NCBI GenBank assembly: GCA_011389685.1
Contig: JAABTV010000009.1
Coordinates: 1-64,000 of the forward strand
Origin: Paracoccaceae bacterium
GTDB lineage: Bacteria > Pseudomonadota > Alphaproteobacteria > Rhodobacterales > Rhodobacteraceae
Direction: 5' to 3'
DNA: 64,000 bases
In this document: piece after piece, positions 48,291 through 58,637 of the stretch
How positions within the stretch are numbered: the stretch's first letter is position 1
How the letters are laid out: every line of letters begins with the position of its first letter
Position numbers and translations under genes: made by a program
Notes under the pieces: model-generated
Database searches by the model: none
Seen by the model: only the letters and a program-made list of their open reading frames with translations
What the model was told of the DNA's origin: nothing

Positions 48291-50546
48291 ATGAGCGATG
48301 CGAGTGTGACCGACAGTCGGCAGATGCTTGGCCGGTTGCGCAATGTCATGGCCGAGGACAGCGCCGGACAGGCGCGGCTCGACAAGATCACCGGCCTGAT
48401 CGCCGAGGAAATGCATTGCGAGGTCTGTTCGGTCTACCTGTTTCGCGACAAGGACACGCTGGAGCTCTGCGCGACCGAGGGTCTCAACCCCGATTCGGTG
48501 CACCAGACGCGGATGCGGCTGGGCGAAGGGCTGGTGGGCCGGGTCGCGCGCACGGGGCGGGTCATGAACACCGCCGATGCGCCTGCCGAGCGCGGCTTCC
48601 GCTATATGCCGGAAACCGGCGAAGAGGTGTTCTCGTCCTTCCTGGGCGTGCCGATCCAGCGGCTCGGCGAAAAGCTCGGCGTGCTGGTCGTCCAGTCGAA
48701 ATCCAAGCGCGAGTTTTCGGAGGACGAGATCGAGGCCCTGGAAGTGGTGGCGATGGTCCTTGCCGAGATGGCCGAACTGGGCGCCTTCGTGGGCGAAGGC
48801 GCCGCGCTCAGGGCGCGCCATACCGAGGCGGTGATGATTCGCGGCGGCGTCGGCCAGGAGGGCGCGGCCGAGGGCCATGTCTGGCTGCACGAGCCACGGG
48901 TGGTGGTGACCAACCTCATCGCCGAGGACCCGCATCGCGAGTTGGAGCGCCTGCGCGAGGCCGTGGACCGGCTGCGCGTGAGCGTCGATCAGATGCTGGA
49001 CGGCGCGCGCGGCGGTGACAAGGAACAGCTTCAGGTGCTCGAAGCCTATCGCATGTTCGCCAATTCCAAGGGCTGGCTGCGCCGGATGGAAGAGGACATC
49101 GCCCGCGGCCTGTCGGCCGAGGCGGCGGTGGAAAAGGAGCAATCGACCGCGCGGGCGCGGATGGGGCAGGTCAACGACCCCTATCTGCGCGAGCGGCTGC
49201 ACGATCTCGATGATCTTTCCAACCGTCTGCTGCGCATCCTCACCGGACAAGGCCGGGACACCGGCGCCGAAATGCCCGCCGATCCGGTTCTGGTGGCGCG
49301 CAACATCGGGCCGGCGGAACTGCTCGATTACGGCCGCAGCCTCAAGGGCATCGTGCTGGAGGAAGGATCGGTCGGATCGCACGCCGCGATTGTCGCGCGC
49401 GCATTGGCCATTCCGCTGATCATTCATGCCGAGCGGGTCACGACCGAGGCGCTCAACGGCGATCAGATCATGGTCGATGGCGAACAGGGGCTGGTGCATC
49501 TGCGCCCCGATGAAACCGTGGTCAGCGCCTTTCGCGACAAGATGGCGATGCAGGTCGAAGCGCTGGAACGCTATGCCTCGATCCGTGACAAGCCCGCGTA
49601 CAGCCGCGATGGTGTGGCCGTGGCCATGCACATGAACGCGGGGCTGATGGCCGATCTGCCCTCACTCGCCGGGTCCGGGGCCGAGGGCGTGGGCCTGTTT
49701 CGCACCGAATTGCAGTTTCTCGTGCGCACCCAGATGCCCAAGCGCGGCGAGTTGTCGGCGCTTTATGCCCGGGTGCTGGATGCGGCACAGGGCAAGCGGG
49801 TGGTGTTTCGCACGCTCGATATCGGCTCGGACAAGGTCTTGCCCTACATGACGGCGCAGGACGAACCCAACCCGGCGATGGGCTGGCGCGCGATCCGGGT
49901 GGGGCTGGACAAGCCGGGGATCATGCGGATGCAGTTGCAGGCGCTGTTGCGGGCCGCGGCGGGGCGGCCGCTGGCGGTGATGTTTCCCTTTGTCGCCCAG
50001 CGCGAGGAATATGACGCGGCCTGTGCCGAGATGGACAAGGCGCTGGAACGCGAGCGGATCCTTGGTCATGCGCTGCCCGAAGTGCTGGAAGTGGGCGCGA
50101 TGCTGGAAACACCCAGCCTCGCCTTCGCGCCCGACAAGTTCTTTCGCGACGTCGGTTTCCTGTCGATCGGGGGCAACGATCTCAAGCAGTTCTTCTTCGC
50201 CGCCGACCGCGAGAATGAACGGGTGCGCAAGCGCTATGACACGCTCAATGTCAGCTTCCTGAGCCTGATCGAACAGATCGTGGAGCGCTGCGCGACGACC
50301 GACACGCCGCTGAGTTTCTGTGGCGAGGATGCCGGGCGACCGGTCGAGGCGCTGTGCCTGGCGGCCATCGGTCTGCGCTGCCTGTCGATGCGGCCGGCCT
50401 CGATCGGGCCGGTGAAACACGCGATCCGGCGCACCGACCTGGCCGAGCTGCGCGCGGTCATTCATGCCGCACGTGAACGCGGCGACCAATCGGTGCGTCC
50501 TGCGGTGGTGGACTATCTGCGGGACAACGGCGGGATACCGGCCTGA
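48291..50546 (+). CDS. ptsP: Phosphoenolpyruvate-protein phosphotransferase PtsP (EI-Ntr, GAF + PEP-utilising domains)
   Basis: 751 aa from MSDASVTDSRQML; N-terminal GAF, GSVGSHAAIVARALAIP phospho-His site, GVGLFRTELQFL. Confidence 0.93.
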   Translation: MSDASVTDSRQMLGRLRNVMAEDSAGQARLDKITGLIAEEMHCEVCSVYLFRDKDTLELCATEGLNPDSVHQTRMRLGEGLVGRVARTGRVMNTADAPAERGFRYMPETGEEVFSSFLGVPIQRLGEKLGVLVVQSKSKREFSEDEIEALEVVAMVLAEMAELGAFVGEGAALRARHTEAVMIRGGVGQEGAAEGHVWLHEPRVVVTNLIAEDPHRELERLREAVDRLRVSVDQMLDGARGGDKEQLQVLEAYRMFANSKGWLRRMEEDIARGLSAEAAVEKEQSTARARMGQVNDPYLRERLHDLDDLSNRLLRILTGQGRDTGAEMPADPVLVARNIGPAELLDYGRSLKGIVLEEGSVGSHAAIVARALAIPLIIHAERVTTEALNGDQIMVDGEQGLVHLRPDETVVSAFRDKMAMQVEALERYASIRDKPAYSRDGVAVAMHMNAGLMADLPSLAGSGAEGVGLFRTELQFLVRTQMPKRGELSALYARVLDAAQGKRVVFRTLDIGSDKVLPYMTAQDEPNPAMGWRAIRVGLDKPGIMRMQLQALLRAAAGRPLAVMFPFVAQREEYDAACAEMDKALERERILGHALPEVLEVGAMLETPSLAFAPDKFFRDVGFLSIGGNDLKQFFFAADRENERVRKRYDTLNVSFLSLIEQIVERCATTDTPLSFCGEDAGRPVEALCLAAIGLRCLSMRPASIGPVKHAIRRTDLAELRAVIHAARERGDQSVRPAVVDYLRDNGGIPA

Positions 50547-50776
50547 GGTTATAGCCTGATTGGATTCGCCTGATGCCGGACGAGAGGGCAGTACACGGCC
50601 GCGGTCGGGTGCTCGCCGCATCAGCCTCGTGCACTTTATCCTGCAAAGTCATCCCTAGCCCAGAACGGCGCACAACCCATCAAAATCACCCGGCCGGGGG
50701 GCGGCCGTGTGCTGCCCGGGCGGCTTTGCCGCTGTTCCGGGCGATAGAATCCAGCTCGCTTCGACTTGCGACCATC

Positions 50777-51550
50777 CTACCCCGCCCGTTTGACCGACGC
50801 TTTCTCGACACGTTCGCGCAAGGCTTCGAGCAGCTCGGCATGGTCGCGATCGGCGTGGATCGCGAGGCGCCGCAGCCCGAAATGGACATGGGCCATTTCC
50901 TGGTAATAGCTTGTATAGGCATAATTGGTCGCCGCCCCGGCCACGGCCCCCAGAACCGGCACGGTCTGCGCGGCCAGCTTCTGGCCAAGCACGGTGGCGA
51001 GGCGCGGCGCAACCCGCACGATCAGCGATTGCACCGCCTGCCCCGTCACGACCATCCGGGTCGAGATGAAGGCCAGATCGGCACCGTCATCGGCTTCGAG
51101 CGGCCCGGCGGCGGCAAACACGCGGACGCAGTCGAATTTCACACCCTCCTCCTCCGCGTCGAAGCCATGTTCGATGGCGATGCCCTGGATCACCCGCAAC
51201 AGCACGGTGGTCGTGACCGGCAACTCCGCCAGCGCCGTCGGCAGCCCGCCAAAGCCACCCGCCGCCCCCATCGCGGTGGTGACGGCGGTGTTGAGCCATC
51301 CCGGCTGATCCCGGACATTGCGGCGCGAGTGAGACGCGGCGCGCAGCGCGGCATGCAGCGCGGCCTCGGTGCGCGTGTCAAGCTGGCTGCGAACGGCTGT
51401 GGGCAACCTGTCGAGCAGGTTTTCGGCCTGCCCGCCGATGAGGTTGAGCAATTTCAGACCCGGCCCCCCGGCCCCGCGATAGCGACGGGCCAGCGCGTCG
51501 AGCGCGGCCTCGACATCGGGTTCGGCGGGCGGGGCGTCGAGGATTTCCAT
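50777..51550 (-). CDS. EcsC family protein
   Basis: 257 aa; GAAGGFGGLPTALAELPVTTTVLLRVIQGIAIEHGFD. Confidence 0.82.
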   Translation of the reverse strand: MEILDAPPAEPDVEAALDALARRYRGAGGPGLKLLNLIGGQAENLLDRLPTAVRSQLDTRTEAALHAALRAASHSRRNVRDQPGWLNTAVTTAMGAAGGFGGLPTALAELPVTTTVLLRVIQGIAIEHGFDAEEEGVKFDCVRVFAAAGPLEADDGADLAFISTRMVVTGQAVQSLIVRVAPRLATVLGQKLAAQTVPVLGAVAGAATNYAYTSYYQEMAHVHFGLRRLAIHADRDHAELLEALRERVEKASVKRAG

Positions 51551-51602
51551 GGAGGACCTTCATGTTGCTGCCTGTCAGAGATTGGCAGGAAGCGGCACGA
51601 AA

Positions 51603-52103
51603 TCAAGTCTCGCGCATGACCTGACCCGAGATGCCGTCCCAGGCGCCGGGCACGAGGGCGCGCCCCAGCACGCGCTCGGGATTGGTCGGCGGGGGCATCT
51701 TGACCCCGCCGAGCCGGCCGAAACCGAACCGCGCATAATAGGGCGCATCCCCCACCAGCATCACGCGCGGCCAGCCATGCCGCGCCGCGATATCGAGGCT
51801 GTCGCGGATCAGAACGCCGCCCAGCCCTTCACCCTGGTGCGTGGGATGCACCGCCACCGGCCCGAGCAGAAGCGCGGGGTGCACCCTGCCCGCCCCGGCC
51901 ACGATCCGCACCGACCAATACCGGATCGCCCCGCCGACAAGCCCATCGGGATCACGCGCCACCAGTGACAGGCCCGCGACCGGCTCGACCCGCTCGCGCA
52001 GGCGATAGGAGGACAGTGCCGTTCGCGCCGGACCGAAACACAGGTCATAGAGCGCTTCGACCTCCCACCAGTCCTCTGCACCTTCGGGGGTCAGCTCGAA
52101 CAC
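51603..52103 (-). CDS. GNAT-family N-acetyltransferase
   Basis: 166 aa; LLGPVAVHPTHQGEGLGGVLIRDSLDIA. Confidence 0.88.
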   Translation of the reverse strand: MFELTPEGAEDWWEVEALYDLCFGPARTALSSYRLRERVEPVAGLSLVARDPDGLVGGAIRYWSVRIVAGAGRVHPALLLGPVAVHPTHQGEGLGGVLIRDSLDIAARHGWPRVMLVGDAPYYARFGFGRLGGVKMPPPTNPERVLGRALVPGAWDGISGQVMRET

Positions 52104-52183
52104 CGCTCAATCCTCGTTCTTGGGGTGGAATCGCCCCTAGCACGCAGGTAGAGACGGAGCAATTGGATAAGGAAAGGCGCCCC

Positions 52184-52789
52184 ATGTTCTATCGACCCGA
52201 AGACGGCCACGGCTTGCCGCACAACCCGTTCAACGCCCTGATCGTGCCGCGGCCAATCGGCTGGATCTCGACCCGGGGCGCGGACGGGCTGGACAATCTC
52301 GCGCCCTATTCGTTCTTCAATGGCTGCGCCTATACGCCGCCACAGGTGATGTTCGCCAGCACCGGCACCAAGGAAGACCGCGACGGGACCAAGGACAGCC
52401 TTGCCAACATCCGCGAAACCGGCGTGTTCTGCGTCAATATCGTGGCGCAGGCGATGACGGATGCGATGAATGCAAGCTCGCAGACCCTGCCCGCAGGGGT
52501 TTCCGAGTTCGACCACGCCGGGCTTGAACGGGCCGAGTGCGAGACCATCCCTTGCGCCCACGTCAAAAACGCGCCCGCGGCGATGGAATGCCGGATGACC
52601 CGGATCGTCGAACTGGAGGGCGCGGCGAACGCGGTCTGTTTCGGCAGGGTGACGGGCATTCACATGCGCGACGACTGCCTTGTCGAGGGCCTGTTCGACA
52701 TCACCCGTTTCACCCCCTTGGCGCGGCTGGGATACCGCGACTACGCTGTGGTGACCGAGACCTTCACGCTGGCACGCCCCGACGATTGA
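52184..52789 (+). CDS. Flavin reductase-like (FMN-binding) family protein
   Basis: 201 aa from MFYRPEDGHGLPHNPFNALIVPRPIGWISTRG; NLAPYSFFNGCAYTPPQVMFA. Confidence 0.88.
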   Translation: MFYRPEDGHGLPHNPFNALIVPRPIGWISTRGADGLDNLAPYSFFNGCAYTPPQVMFASTGTKEDRDGTKDSLANIRETGVFCVNIVAQAMTDAMNASSQTLPAGVSEFDHAGLERAECETIPCAHVKNAPAAMECRMTRIVELEGAANAVCFGRVTGIHMRDDCLVEGLFDITRFTPLARLGYRDYAVVTETFTLARPDD

Positions 52790-52793
52790 GGCG

Positions 52794-52864
52794 CCGTTTT
52801 CTTTCAAAGAAAACGGTTCGAATTCCGTCGCGGAATTCGGATCGGAATTTGTCTCAAATTCCGA
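52794..52864. repeat. Array of three consecutive hairpins between convergent genes
   Basis: CCGTTTTCTTT-c-AAAGAAAACGG (52794-52816); CGAATTCCG-tcg-CGGAATTCG (52819-52839); TCGGAATTTG-tct-CAAATTCCGA (52842-52864). Confidence 0.85.
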
Positions 52865-53432
52865 CCTGGCCGAGCGCGGCACATGGCGCGTGGCGCGGAC
52901 AGGTGACGAGGTGGTCGTTGACCATCCCCACCGCCTGCATGAAGGCATAGGTGATGGTCGGACCGCAGAACTTGAACCCGGCCTTTTTCAGATCCTTTGA
53001 GATTTGCCGTGACAGCGGGGTTTCGGCGGGCACCTCGGCCAGGCTTTTCCAATGGTTCTGGATCGGCTTCCCGTCGACATAGGACCACAGGAAGCGGTCG
53101 AACCCACCCTGCGCCTCGATCCCGGCCCAGGCGCGGGCGTTGGTGATCGTGGCCTCGATCTTGCCGCGATGCCGGATGATACCGGGATCGGACAACAGCC
53201 GCACCACATCGCCTTCGCCCCAGCCCGCGATGATCCGCGGCTCGAACCCTTGAAAGGCGGCGCGGAAATTGTCGCGCTTTTTCAGTATCGTGATCCAGCT
53301 CAACCCGGCCTGGAACCCGTCGAGGACAAGCTTTTCCCAAAGCGCCCGGCTGTCCCATTCGGGCACGCCCCATTCGGTGTCGTGATAATCGAGATAGATC
53401 CCGTCCGGCCCGGCCCAACCACATCTTTCCAT
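52854..53432 (-). CDS. tag: DNA-3-methyladenine glycosylase I
   Basis: ~192 aa from MERCGWAGPDGIYLDYHDTEWGVPEWD; GLSWITILKKRDNFRAAF; FKFCGPTITYAFMQAVGMVNDH. Confidence 0.95.
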   Translation of the reverse strand: MERCGWAGPDGIYLDYHDTEWGVPEWDSRALWEKLVLDGFQAGLSWITILKKRDNFRAAFQGFEPRIIAGWGEGDVVRLLSDPGIIRHRGKIEATITNARAWAGIEAQGGFDRFLWSYVDGKPIQNHWKSLAEVPAETPLSRQISKDLKKAGFKFCGPTITYAFMQAVGMVNDHLVTCPRHAPCAALGQVGI

Positions 53433-53558
53433 GCCACGTCTCCCCAGGTTTGCCGCCATTTTCAGGCACAATTGCCGAAAATGCAGAGCTTAACCCGGTC
53501 TTAGCAAATGGGGCGCAAGACTGCACTTCGTTGAAACGCCAAACGCAGGGAGCTACGC

Positions 53559-54401
53559 ATGCCGCGGCACACCCGCAAGACACTCGCCGATATCCCTCCC
53601 GGGCACGAAGACCCGCTCAGCTATGCGGTCACCACCCGCGACCGGTCGGTCATGCAGATGGTCGAGGAGGCGGTCAGACGCAAGCGGGTGATGCTTGCCT
53701 ACCAACCGGTTGTTCAGGCGTTGCGCCCCGATCGCGTCGCCTTTTACGAAGCGCTCATCCGGGTGCAGGACCAGACCGGGCGAATCATTCCGGCGGGCGA
53801 GTTCATCAGCCGCGTGGAAGAGACGGAAACCGGCCGTGCCCTCGATTGCATCGCGCTGGAAAAGGGTCTGCGCGTGCTGGCGGAAGAGCCTGCATTGCGG
53901 CTCTCGGTCAACATGTCGGCCCGCTCGATCGGGTATGAGCCCTGGATGCGCGTGTTGCGCCACGGCTTGCGGCGCGACCCCACGGTGGGCGAACGGCTGA
54001 TCCTCGAAATAACCGAAAGTTCGGCGATGACCGTGCCCGAGCTTGTCACCGGCTTCATGGCCCGTATCCAGAAGAAGGGCGTCAGTTTCGCGCTCGACGA
54101 TTTCGGGTCCGGGCAGACCTCATTCCGCTATCTGCGGGATTTCTACTTCGACATTCTCAAGATCGACGGGCAGTTCATTCGCGGCATTCACACCAATCCC
54201 GACAACCAGGTGCTGACCCGCGCGCTGGTTTCCGTGGCGCAGCAATTCGACATGTTCACCGTGGCCGAATATGTCGAGAATGCCGCGGATGCCGCCTATC
54301 TGACCGAGATGGGGGTGGATTGCCTGCAAGGCTATTACTTTGCCGCCCCCACGGTGCAAAAGCCCTGGCAGCATCGTCAGGACCGCCGCGCCAGCGCCTG
54401 A
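53559..54401 (+). CDS. EAL domain protein (putative c-di-GMP phosphodiesterase)
   Basis: 280 aa; YEALIRVQ, LSVNMSARS, LEITESSA, ALDDFGSGQTSF, LKIDGQFI, AEYVEN, CLQGYYF. Confidence 0.92.
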   Translation: MPRHTRKTLADIPPGHEDPLSYAVTTRDRSVMQMVEEAVRRKRVMLAYQPVVQALRPDRVAFYEALIRVQDQTGRIIPAGEFISRVEETETGRALDCIALEKGLRVLAEEPALRLSVNMSARSIGYEPWMRVLRHGLRRDPTVGERLILEITESSAMTVPELVTGFMARIQKKGVSFALDDFGSGQTSFRYLRDFYFDILKIDGQFIRGIHTNPDNQVLTRALVSVAQQFDMFTVAEYVENAADAAYLTEMGVDCLQGYYFAAPTVQKPWQHRQDRRASA

Positions 54402-54566
54402 CGGGCAATTCACTCCGGTGCAGGTCAACGCATGCGACAGCATGCCGACAGTTGCCGCAGTGCGGCAGATCGGCTATGCAAGGTGCGAACCCGGTCGGGG
54501 CGAGACCGAACCTTTGGGGATCGTTCCCCATATCCCCGACCCATCCAAGGGAAGAGGACCACGCCC

Positions 54567-55742
54567 ATGACCAATGTCGTTATTGCTTCGGCCGCACGCA
54601 CCGCCGTCGGTTCGTTCAACGGCTCTTTCGCCAACACACCCGCCCATGATCTGGGCTCCACCGTGCTCGAAGCCATCGTCGCGCGCGCCGGAATCGAAAA
54701 ATCCGAGGTCAGCGAGACGATCCTGGGCCAGGTCCTGACCGCCGGTCAGGGTCAGAACCCCGCCCGCCAGGCCCATGTCAACGCCGGCCTGCCCATCGAA
54801 AGCGCCGCCTGGGGCATCAACCAGGTCTGCGGCTCGGGCCTGCGCGCCGTGGCGCTGGGTGCGCAGCATGTCCAGCTGGGCGATGCCGATGTCGTCGCCG
54901 CCGGCGGACAGGAAAGCATGAGCCTTTCGCCGCATGTGGCGCATCTGCGCGCGGGCACCAAGATGGGCGATGTCAAATATATCGACAGCATGATCCGCGA
55001 CGGGCTGTGGGATGCCTTCAACGGCTATCACATGGGCCAGACCGCCGAGAACGTGGCCGAGAAATGGCAGATCAACCGCGACACCCAAGACGAATTCGCC
55101 GTGGCCAGCCAGAACAAGGCCGAAGCCGCGCAAAAGGCCGGGAAATTCGCCGACGAGATCGTGCCCTTCACGGTCAAGACCCGCAAGGGTGACATCGTGG
55201 TCGACAATGACGAATACATCCGCCTCGGCGCGACCATGGAGGCCATGCAGAAACTGCGCCCGGCCTTCACCAAGGATGGCAGCGTCACCGCCGCCAATGC
55301 CAGCGGGTTGAACGACGGCGCCGCCGGCGTCCTGCTGATGAGTGCCGACAATGCCGAAAAGCGCGGCATCGAACCGTTGGCCCGCATCGCCTCCTATGCG
55401 ACGGTGGGTCTTGACCCGTCGATCATGGGCGCGGGGCCGATCTTTGCCAGCCGCAAGGCGCTGGAAAAGGCCGGCTGGAAACCCGAGGATCTCGACCTTG
55501 TCGAAGCCAATGAGGCCTTTGCCGCGCAGGCCTGTGCGGTCAACAAGGACATGGGCTGGGATCCGGCCATCGTGAACGTCAATGGCGGCGCGATTGCGAT
55601 CGGCCACCCGATCGGCGCCTCGGGCGCGCGAATCCTCAACACGCTCTTGTTCGAGATGCAGCGGCGCAACGCCAGAAAGGGGCTGGCGACGCTCTGCATC
55701 GGCGGCGGCATGGGCGTGGCCATGTGTATCGAGCGGGCCTGA
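54567..55742 (+). CDS. phaA: Acetyl-CoA C-acetyltransferase (beta-ketothiolase)
   Basis: 391 aa from [68 protein letters not shown]. Confidence 0.94.
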   Translation: MTNVVIASAARTAVGSFNGSFANTPAHDLGSTVLEAIVARAGIEKSEVSETILGQVLTAGQGQNPARQAHVNAGLPIESAAWGINQVCGSGLRAVALGAQHVQLGDADVVAAGGQESMSLSPHVAHLRAGTKMGDVKYIDSMIRDGLWDAFNGYHMGQTAENVAEKWQINRDTQDEFAVASQNKAEAAQKAGKFADEIVPFTVKTRKGDIVVDNDEYIRLGATMEAMQKLRPAFTKDGSVTAANASGLNDGAAGVLLMSADNAEKRGIEPLARIASYATVGLDPSIMGAGPIFASRKALEKAGWKPEDLDLVEANEAFAAQACAVNKDMGWDPAIVNVNGGAIAIGHPIGASGARILNTLLFEMQRRNARKGLATLCIGGGMGVAMCIERA

Positions 55743-55840
55743 TCGCATCACCGACGGGGCGCCGCCGGGGCGCCCTGTCCTCTTTGCCGGGCGATGATCG
55801 ACCACTCGGAAAAAACAGCAGCAACGCGGTGAATTCTGAG

Positions 55841-55885
55841 CGCAACATTATTGCGTGTCACATATTATTTGCGTAACAGAGTTAC
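55841..55885. promoter_or_regulatory. AT-rich promoter region with dyads upstream of phaB
   Basis: CGCAA-catta-TTGCG (55841-55855) and GTAAC-aga-GTTAC (55873-55885). Confidence 0.4.
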
Positions 55886-55915
55886 CAACGCATCAATTAA
55901 TCTGGAGGAGACATC

Positions 55916-56638
55916 ATGGGACGAACTGCATTGGTCACGGGCGGGTCACGCGGTATCGGGGCTGCCATTTCGAAAGCATTGAAGGCCGAAGGCTATGAGG
56001 TCGCCGCGACCTATGCCGGCAATGACGAGGCCGCGACCAAATTCACCGGGGAAACCGGGATCAAGACCTACAAGTGGAACGTGGCCGATTACGACGAATC
56101 CAAGGCGGGCATCGCAAAGGTCGAGGCCGATCTCGGCCCGATCGACGTGGTGGTCGCCAATGCCGGGATCACCCGTGACGCACCATTTCACAAGATGACG
56201 CCCGAGCAATGGAACGCGGTGATCGACACCAACCTCACCGGCGTGTTCAACACCGTGCATCCGGTCTGGCCGGGGATGCGCGAACGCAAGTTCGGGCGCG
56301 TGATCGTGATTTCCTCGATCAACGGCCAGAAGGGGCAATTCGCACAGGTCAACTATGCCGCCACAAAGGCGGGCGATCTGGGCATCATCAAGTCGCTGGC
56401 ACAGGAGGGCGCGCGCGCCGGCATCACCGCCAACGCGATCTGCCCGGGCTATATCGGCACAGACATGGTGATGGCCGTGCCCGAAAAGGTCCGCGAACAG
56501 ATCATCGCGCAGATCCCGGTCGGCCGGCTGGGCGAGCCCGAGGAAATCGCCCGCTGCGTCGTGTTCCTCGCCTCCGAGGATGCCGGCTTCATCACCGGCT
56601 CGACCATTTCGGCCAATGGCGGGCAGTTCTTCGTCTGA
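55916..56638 (+). CDS. phaB: Acetoacetyl-CoA reductase
   Basis: 240 aa; MGRTALVTGGSRGIGAAISKALKAEGYEVAATYAGNDE, YAATKAGDLG; follows the thiolase gene. Confidence 0.93.
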   Translation: MGRTALVTGGSRGIGAAISKALKAEGYEVAATYAGNDEAATKFTGETGIKTYKWNVADYDESKAGIAKVEADLGPIDVVVANAGITRDAPFHKMTPEQWNAVIDTNLTGVFNTVHPVWPGMRERKFGRVIVISSINGQKGQFAQVNYAATKAGDLGIIKSLAQEGARAGITANAICPGYIGTDMVMAVPEKVREQIIAQIPVGRLGEPEEIARCVVFLASEDAGFITGSTISANGGQFFV

Positions 56639-56734
56639 GCTTCAAACGCTTTCCGATCCCGCCTGATCCTGATAACGGGAGCCTCAAGGGGCCGTGCCAC
56701 CTAGTGCGGCCCTTTTCGGTCTGGAGCGACATGT

Positions 56735-57595
56735 ATGACAAGGACGCGAGCAACAGGTGTAGGCTTCGTTGCCGTGATCCTCTGGGCGCTTCTCGCGCTT
56801 TTCACGGTGGGTAGCGCGCCGGTCCCGCCCTTGCAGGTGACTGCGATGTCCTTTGTCTTGGCCGGGGCCATCGGCGTACTCGGGACGCAAGTCACGGGCG
56901 GGTGGGGCAAACTGCGCAAAGTGGGTTGGCACGTCTATGTCTTCGGGACACTCGGGCTGTTCGGCTATCACGCGCTTTACTTCAGTGCCCTGCGGCTCGC
57001 CCCGCCCGCCGAGGCCGGGTTGATCGCTTATCTCTGGCCGTTGCTGATCGTCCTGATGTCAGGGCTCTTGCCAGGCGAACAGCTCAGGATCGGGCATTTT
57101 CTTGGTGCTCTCACGGGGTTTGCCGGAGCGGCGTTGATCGTCGGAGGCGACCTGGGCTTCGCAACAAGCGCCTTGCTGGGCTATCTGCTCGCATTTGGCT
57201 GTGCCTTGACATGGTCGGGATATTCGGTGCTGTCGCGGGAGCTGGGCGATGCGCCCACGGAAACGGTGACCATTTTCTGCCTGATGACCGCGGTCCTGTC
57301 GGCAGGGCTACATCTTGCGCTGGAGGATACCACTTGGCCCGTCAATACACTCGGCTGGATGTCGATTCTGGGGTTAGGGTTGGGGCCGGTGGGCCTGGCA
57401 TTCTATGTCTGGGATATCGGAGTCAAGCGCGGCGACATTCAACTCCTGGGCGTCGCATCCTATGCAGGGCCCTTGTTGTCCACGCTCATACTGGTGATGG
57501 CTGGCGTCGCTGAGCCAAGCTGGAAACTGGCGATATCCGCCATCCTCATCACCGGCGGCGCGGCATTGGCCGCGCACGCCAGCTTCAAGGGATAA
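56735..57595 (+). CDS. EamA/DMT-family exporter (YddG-like)
   Basis: 286 aa, ~10 TM; LRLAPPAEAGLIAYLWPLLIVLMS. Confidence 0.82.
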   Translation: MTRTRATGVGFVAVILWALLALFTVGSAPVPPLQVTAMSFVLAGAIGVLGTQVTGGWGKLRKVGWHVYVFGTLGLFGYHALYFSALRLAPPAEAGLIAYLWPLLIVLMSGLLPGEQLRIGHFLGALTGFAGAALIVGGDLGFATSALLGYLLAFGCALTWSGYSVLSRELGDAPTETVTIFCLMTAVLSAGLHLALEDTTWPVNTLGWMSILGLGLGPVGLAFYVWDIGVKRGDIQLLGVASYAGPLLSTLILVMAGVAEPSWKLAISAILITGGAALAAHASFKG

Positions 57596-57598
57596 TGC

Positions 57599-57772
57599 TC
57601 ATTCCGCCGTCACATCGAGGCGGGAGATCTCTTCCTTGATCCGCAGCTTCTGCTTCTTCAACTCGGCAATTTCGGCGTCCGTGGCGCCCGGCGAACGCTG
57701 AAGCTCTTCGACCTTGTCCGAGAGGGTCTGGTGTTTCCTCTTCAGTTCCTCGACATGCGAACTCACGCTCAT
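57599..57772 (-). CDS. YdcH/DUF465 family small coiled-coil protein
   Basis: 57 aa from MSVSSHVEELKRKHQTLSDKVEELQRSPGATDAEIAELKKQKLRIKEEISRL. Confidence 0.88.
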   Translation of the reverse strand: MSVSSHVEELKRKHQTLSDKVEELQRSPGATDAEIAELKKQKLRIKEEISRLDVTAE

Positions 57773-57884
57773 GGGCAATCTCCTCTCATGTAACATCCAC
57801 ATGACAAGTGCAGCACAAAACGCGCGACCTGTCACGCATGATCCGTATCCAATTCAAGGATACCTTGCAGATGTAATCTCGATT

Positions 57885-58637
57885 TCAGTCAGGAAAAGGC
57901 AGGGCCGCACCGTCGCGCAGGACCGAACGAATTGTTTCACTGTAGTTTTCGCGGTCTTCGTCATGGGAGGCACTGTCATGCAGAACCAAGGCCGCATGGA
58001 GGCGAAAAGCCGCGCGCCCGCCCTTGCGGGCGCGCAGGATCACCAGTTGGCTGTCGCGCCCGGGACGGGGAATCAGCGGCAGCAACTGCAGCGAGCCAAG
58101 CCGCGCCTGCATCGGCCCGAGAAGATCGGGAAGCCGGTCGGCCCGCTGGATGACATGCAGGAAACCGCGCGGTGCGAGGCGCCGGGCGGCCTGTTCGATC
58201 CACAGCGAAAGCGGCGTCGGACCGCCCAGCGCGATTTCGCGGGCGTCCTCCTGCGCCGCGGTGCCGGTGGCGCGGTCGAAATAGGGCGGGTTCATGATGA
58301 CATGGTCGAATTGCCGCGCCCGGAGCGCGGCGGGCATGGTGGCCAGATCGCCCTCGACCACCTCAAGCGGAATCGCGTTTTCAAGGGCATTGCGCCGGGC
58401 GAGCGCGGCATAGGCGGGCTGAAGTTCCAGCCCCGTGAGCGAGAGGTCCGCCACCCGGCGCCCGAGGCACAGTGTCGCGGCTCCGGCACCGCAGCCCATG
58501 TCGAGCACCGATTGACCGGCGCGCGCGTTGACCGAAGCCGCCAGCAAGACCGGATCGACGCCCGCGCGATAACCCCGTCGCGGTTGCCAAAGGTCAAGCC
58601 GACCACCCAGAAACCGGTCTCGGGTCAGATCATCCAT
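57885..58637 (-). CDS. tRNA1(Val) (adenine-N6)-methyltransferase-like, class I SAM MTase
   Basis: ~250 aa; TRDRFLGGRLDLWQPRRGYRAGVDPVLLAASV, DMGCGAGAATLCLG, HVIMNPPYFD (NPPY). Confidence 0.88.
   Translation of the reverse strand: MDDLTRDRFLGGRLDLWQPRRGYRAGVDPVLLAASVNARAGQSVLDMGCGAGAATLCLGRRVADLSLTGLELQPAYAALARRNALENAIPLEVVEGDLATMPAALRARQFDHVIMNPPYFDRATGTAAQEDAREIALGGPTPLSLWIEQAARRLAPRGFLHVIQRADRLPDLLGPMQARLGSLQLLPLIPRPGRDSQLVILRARKGGRAAFRLHAALVLHDSASHDEDRENYSETIRSVLRDGAALPFPD

Noticed and set aside
53559-54401. Degenerate, non-catalytic EAL protein
   Set aside because: Key EAL motif residues (EAL, N, E, DDFGSG, K, E, QG) are all present, so I see no reason to call it degenerate.
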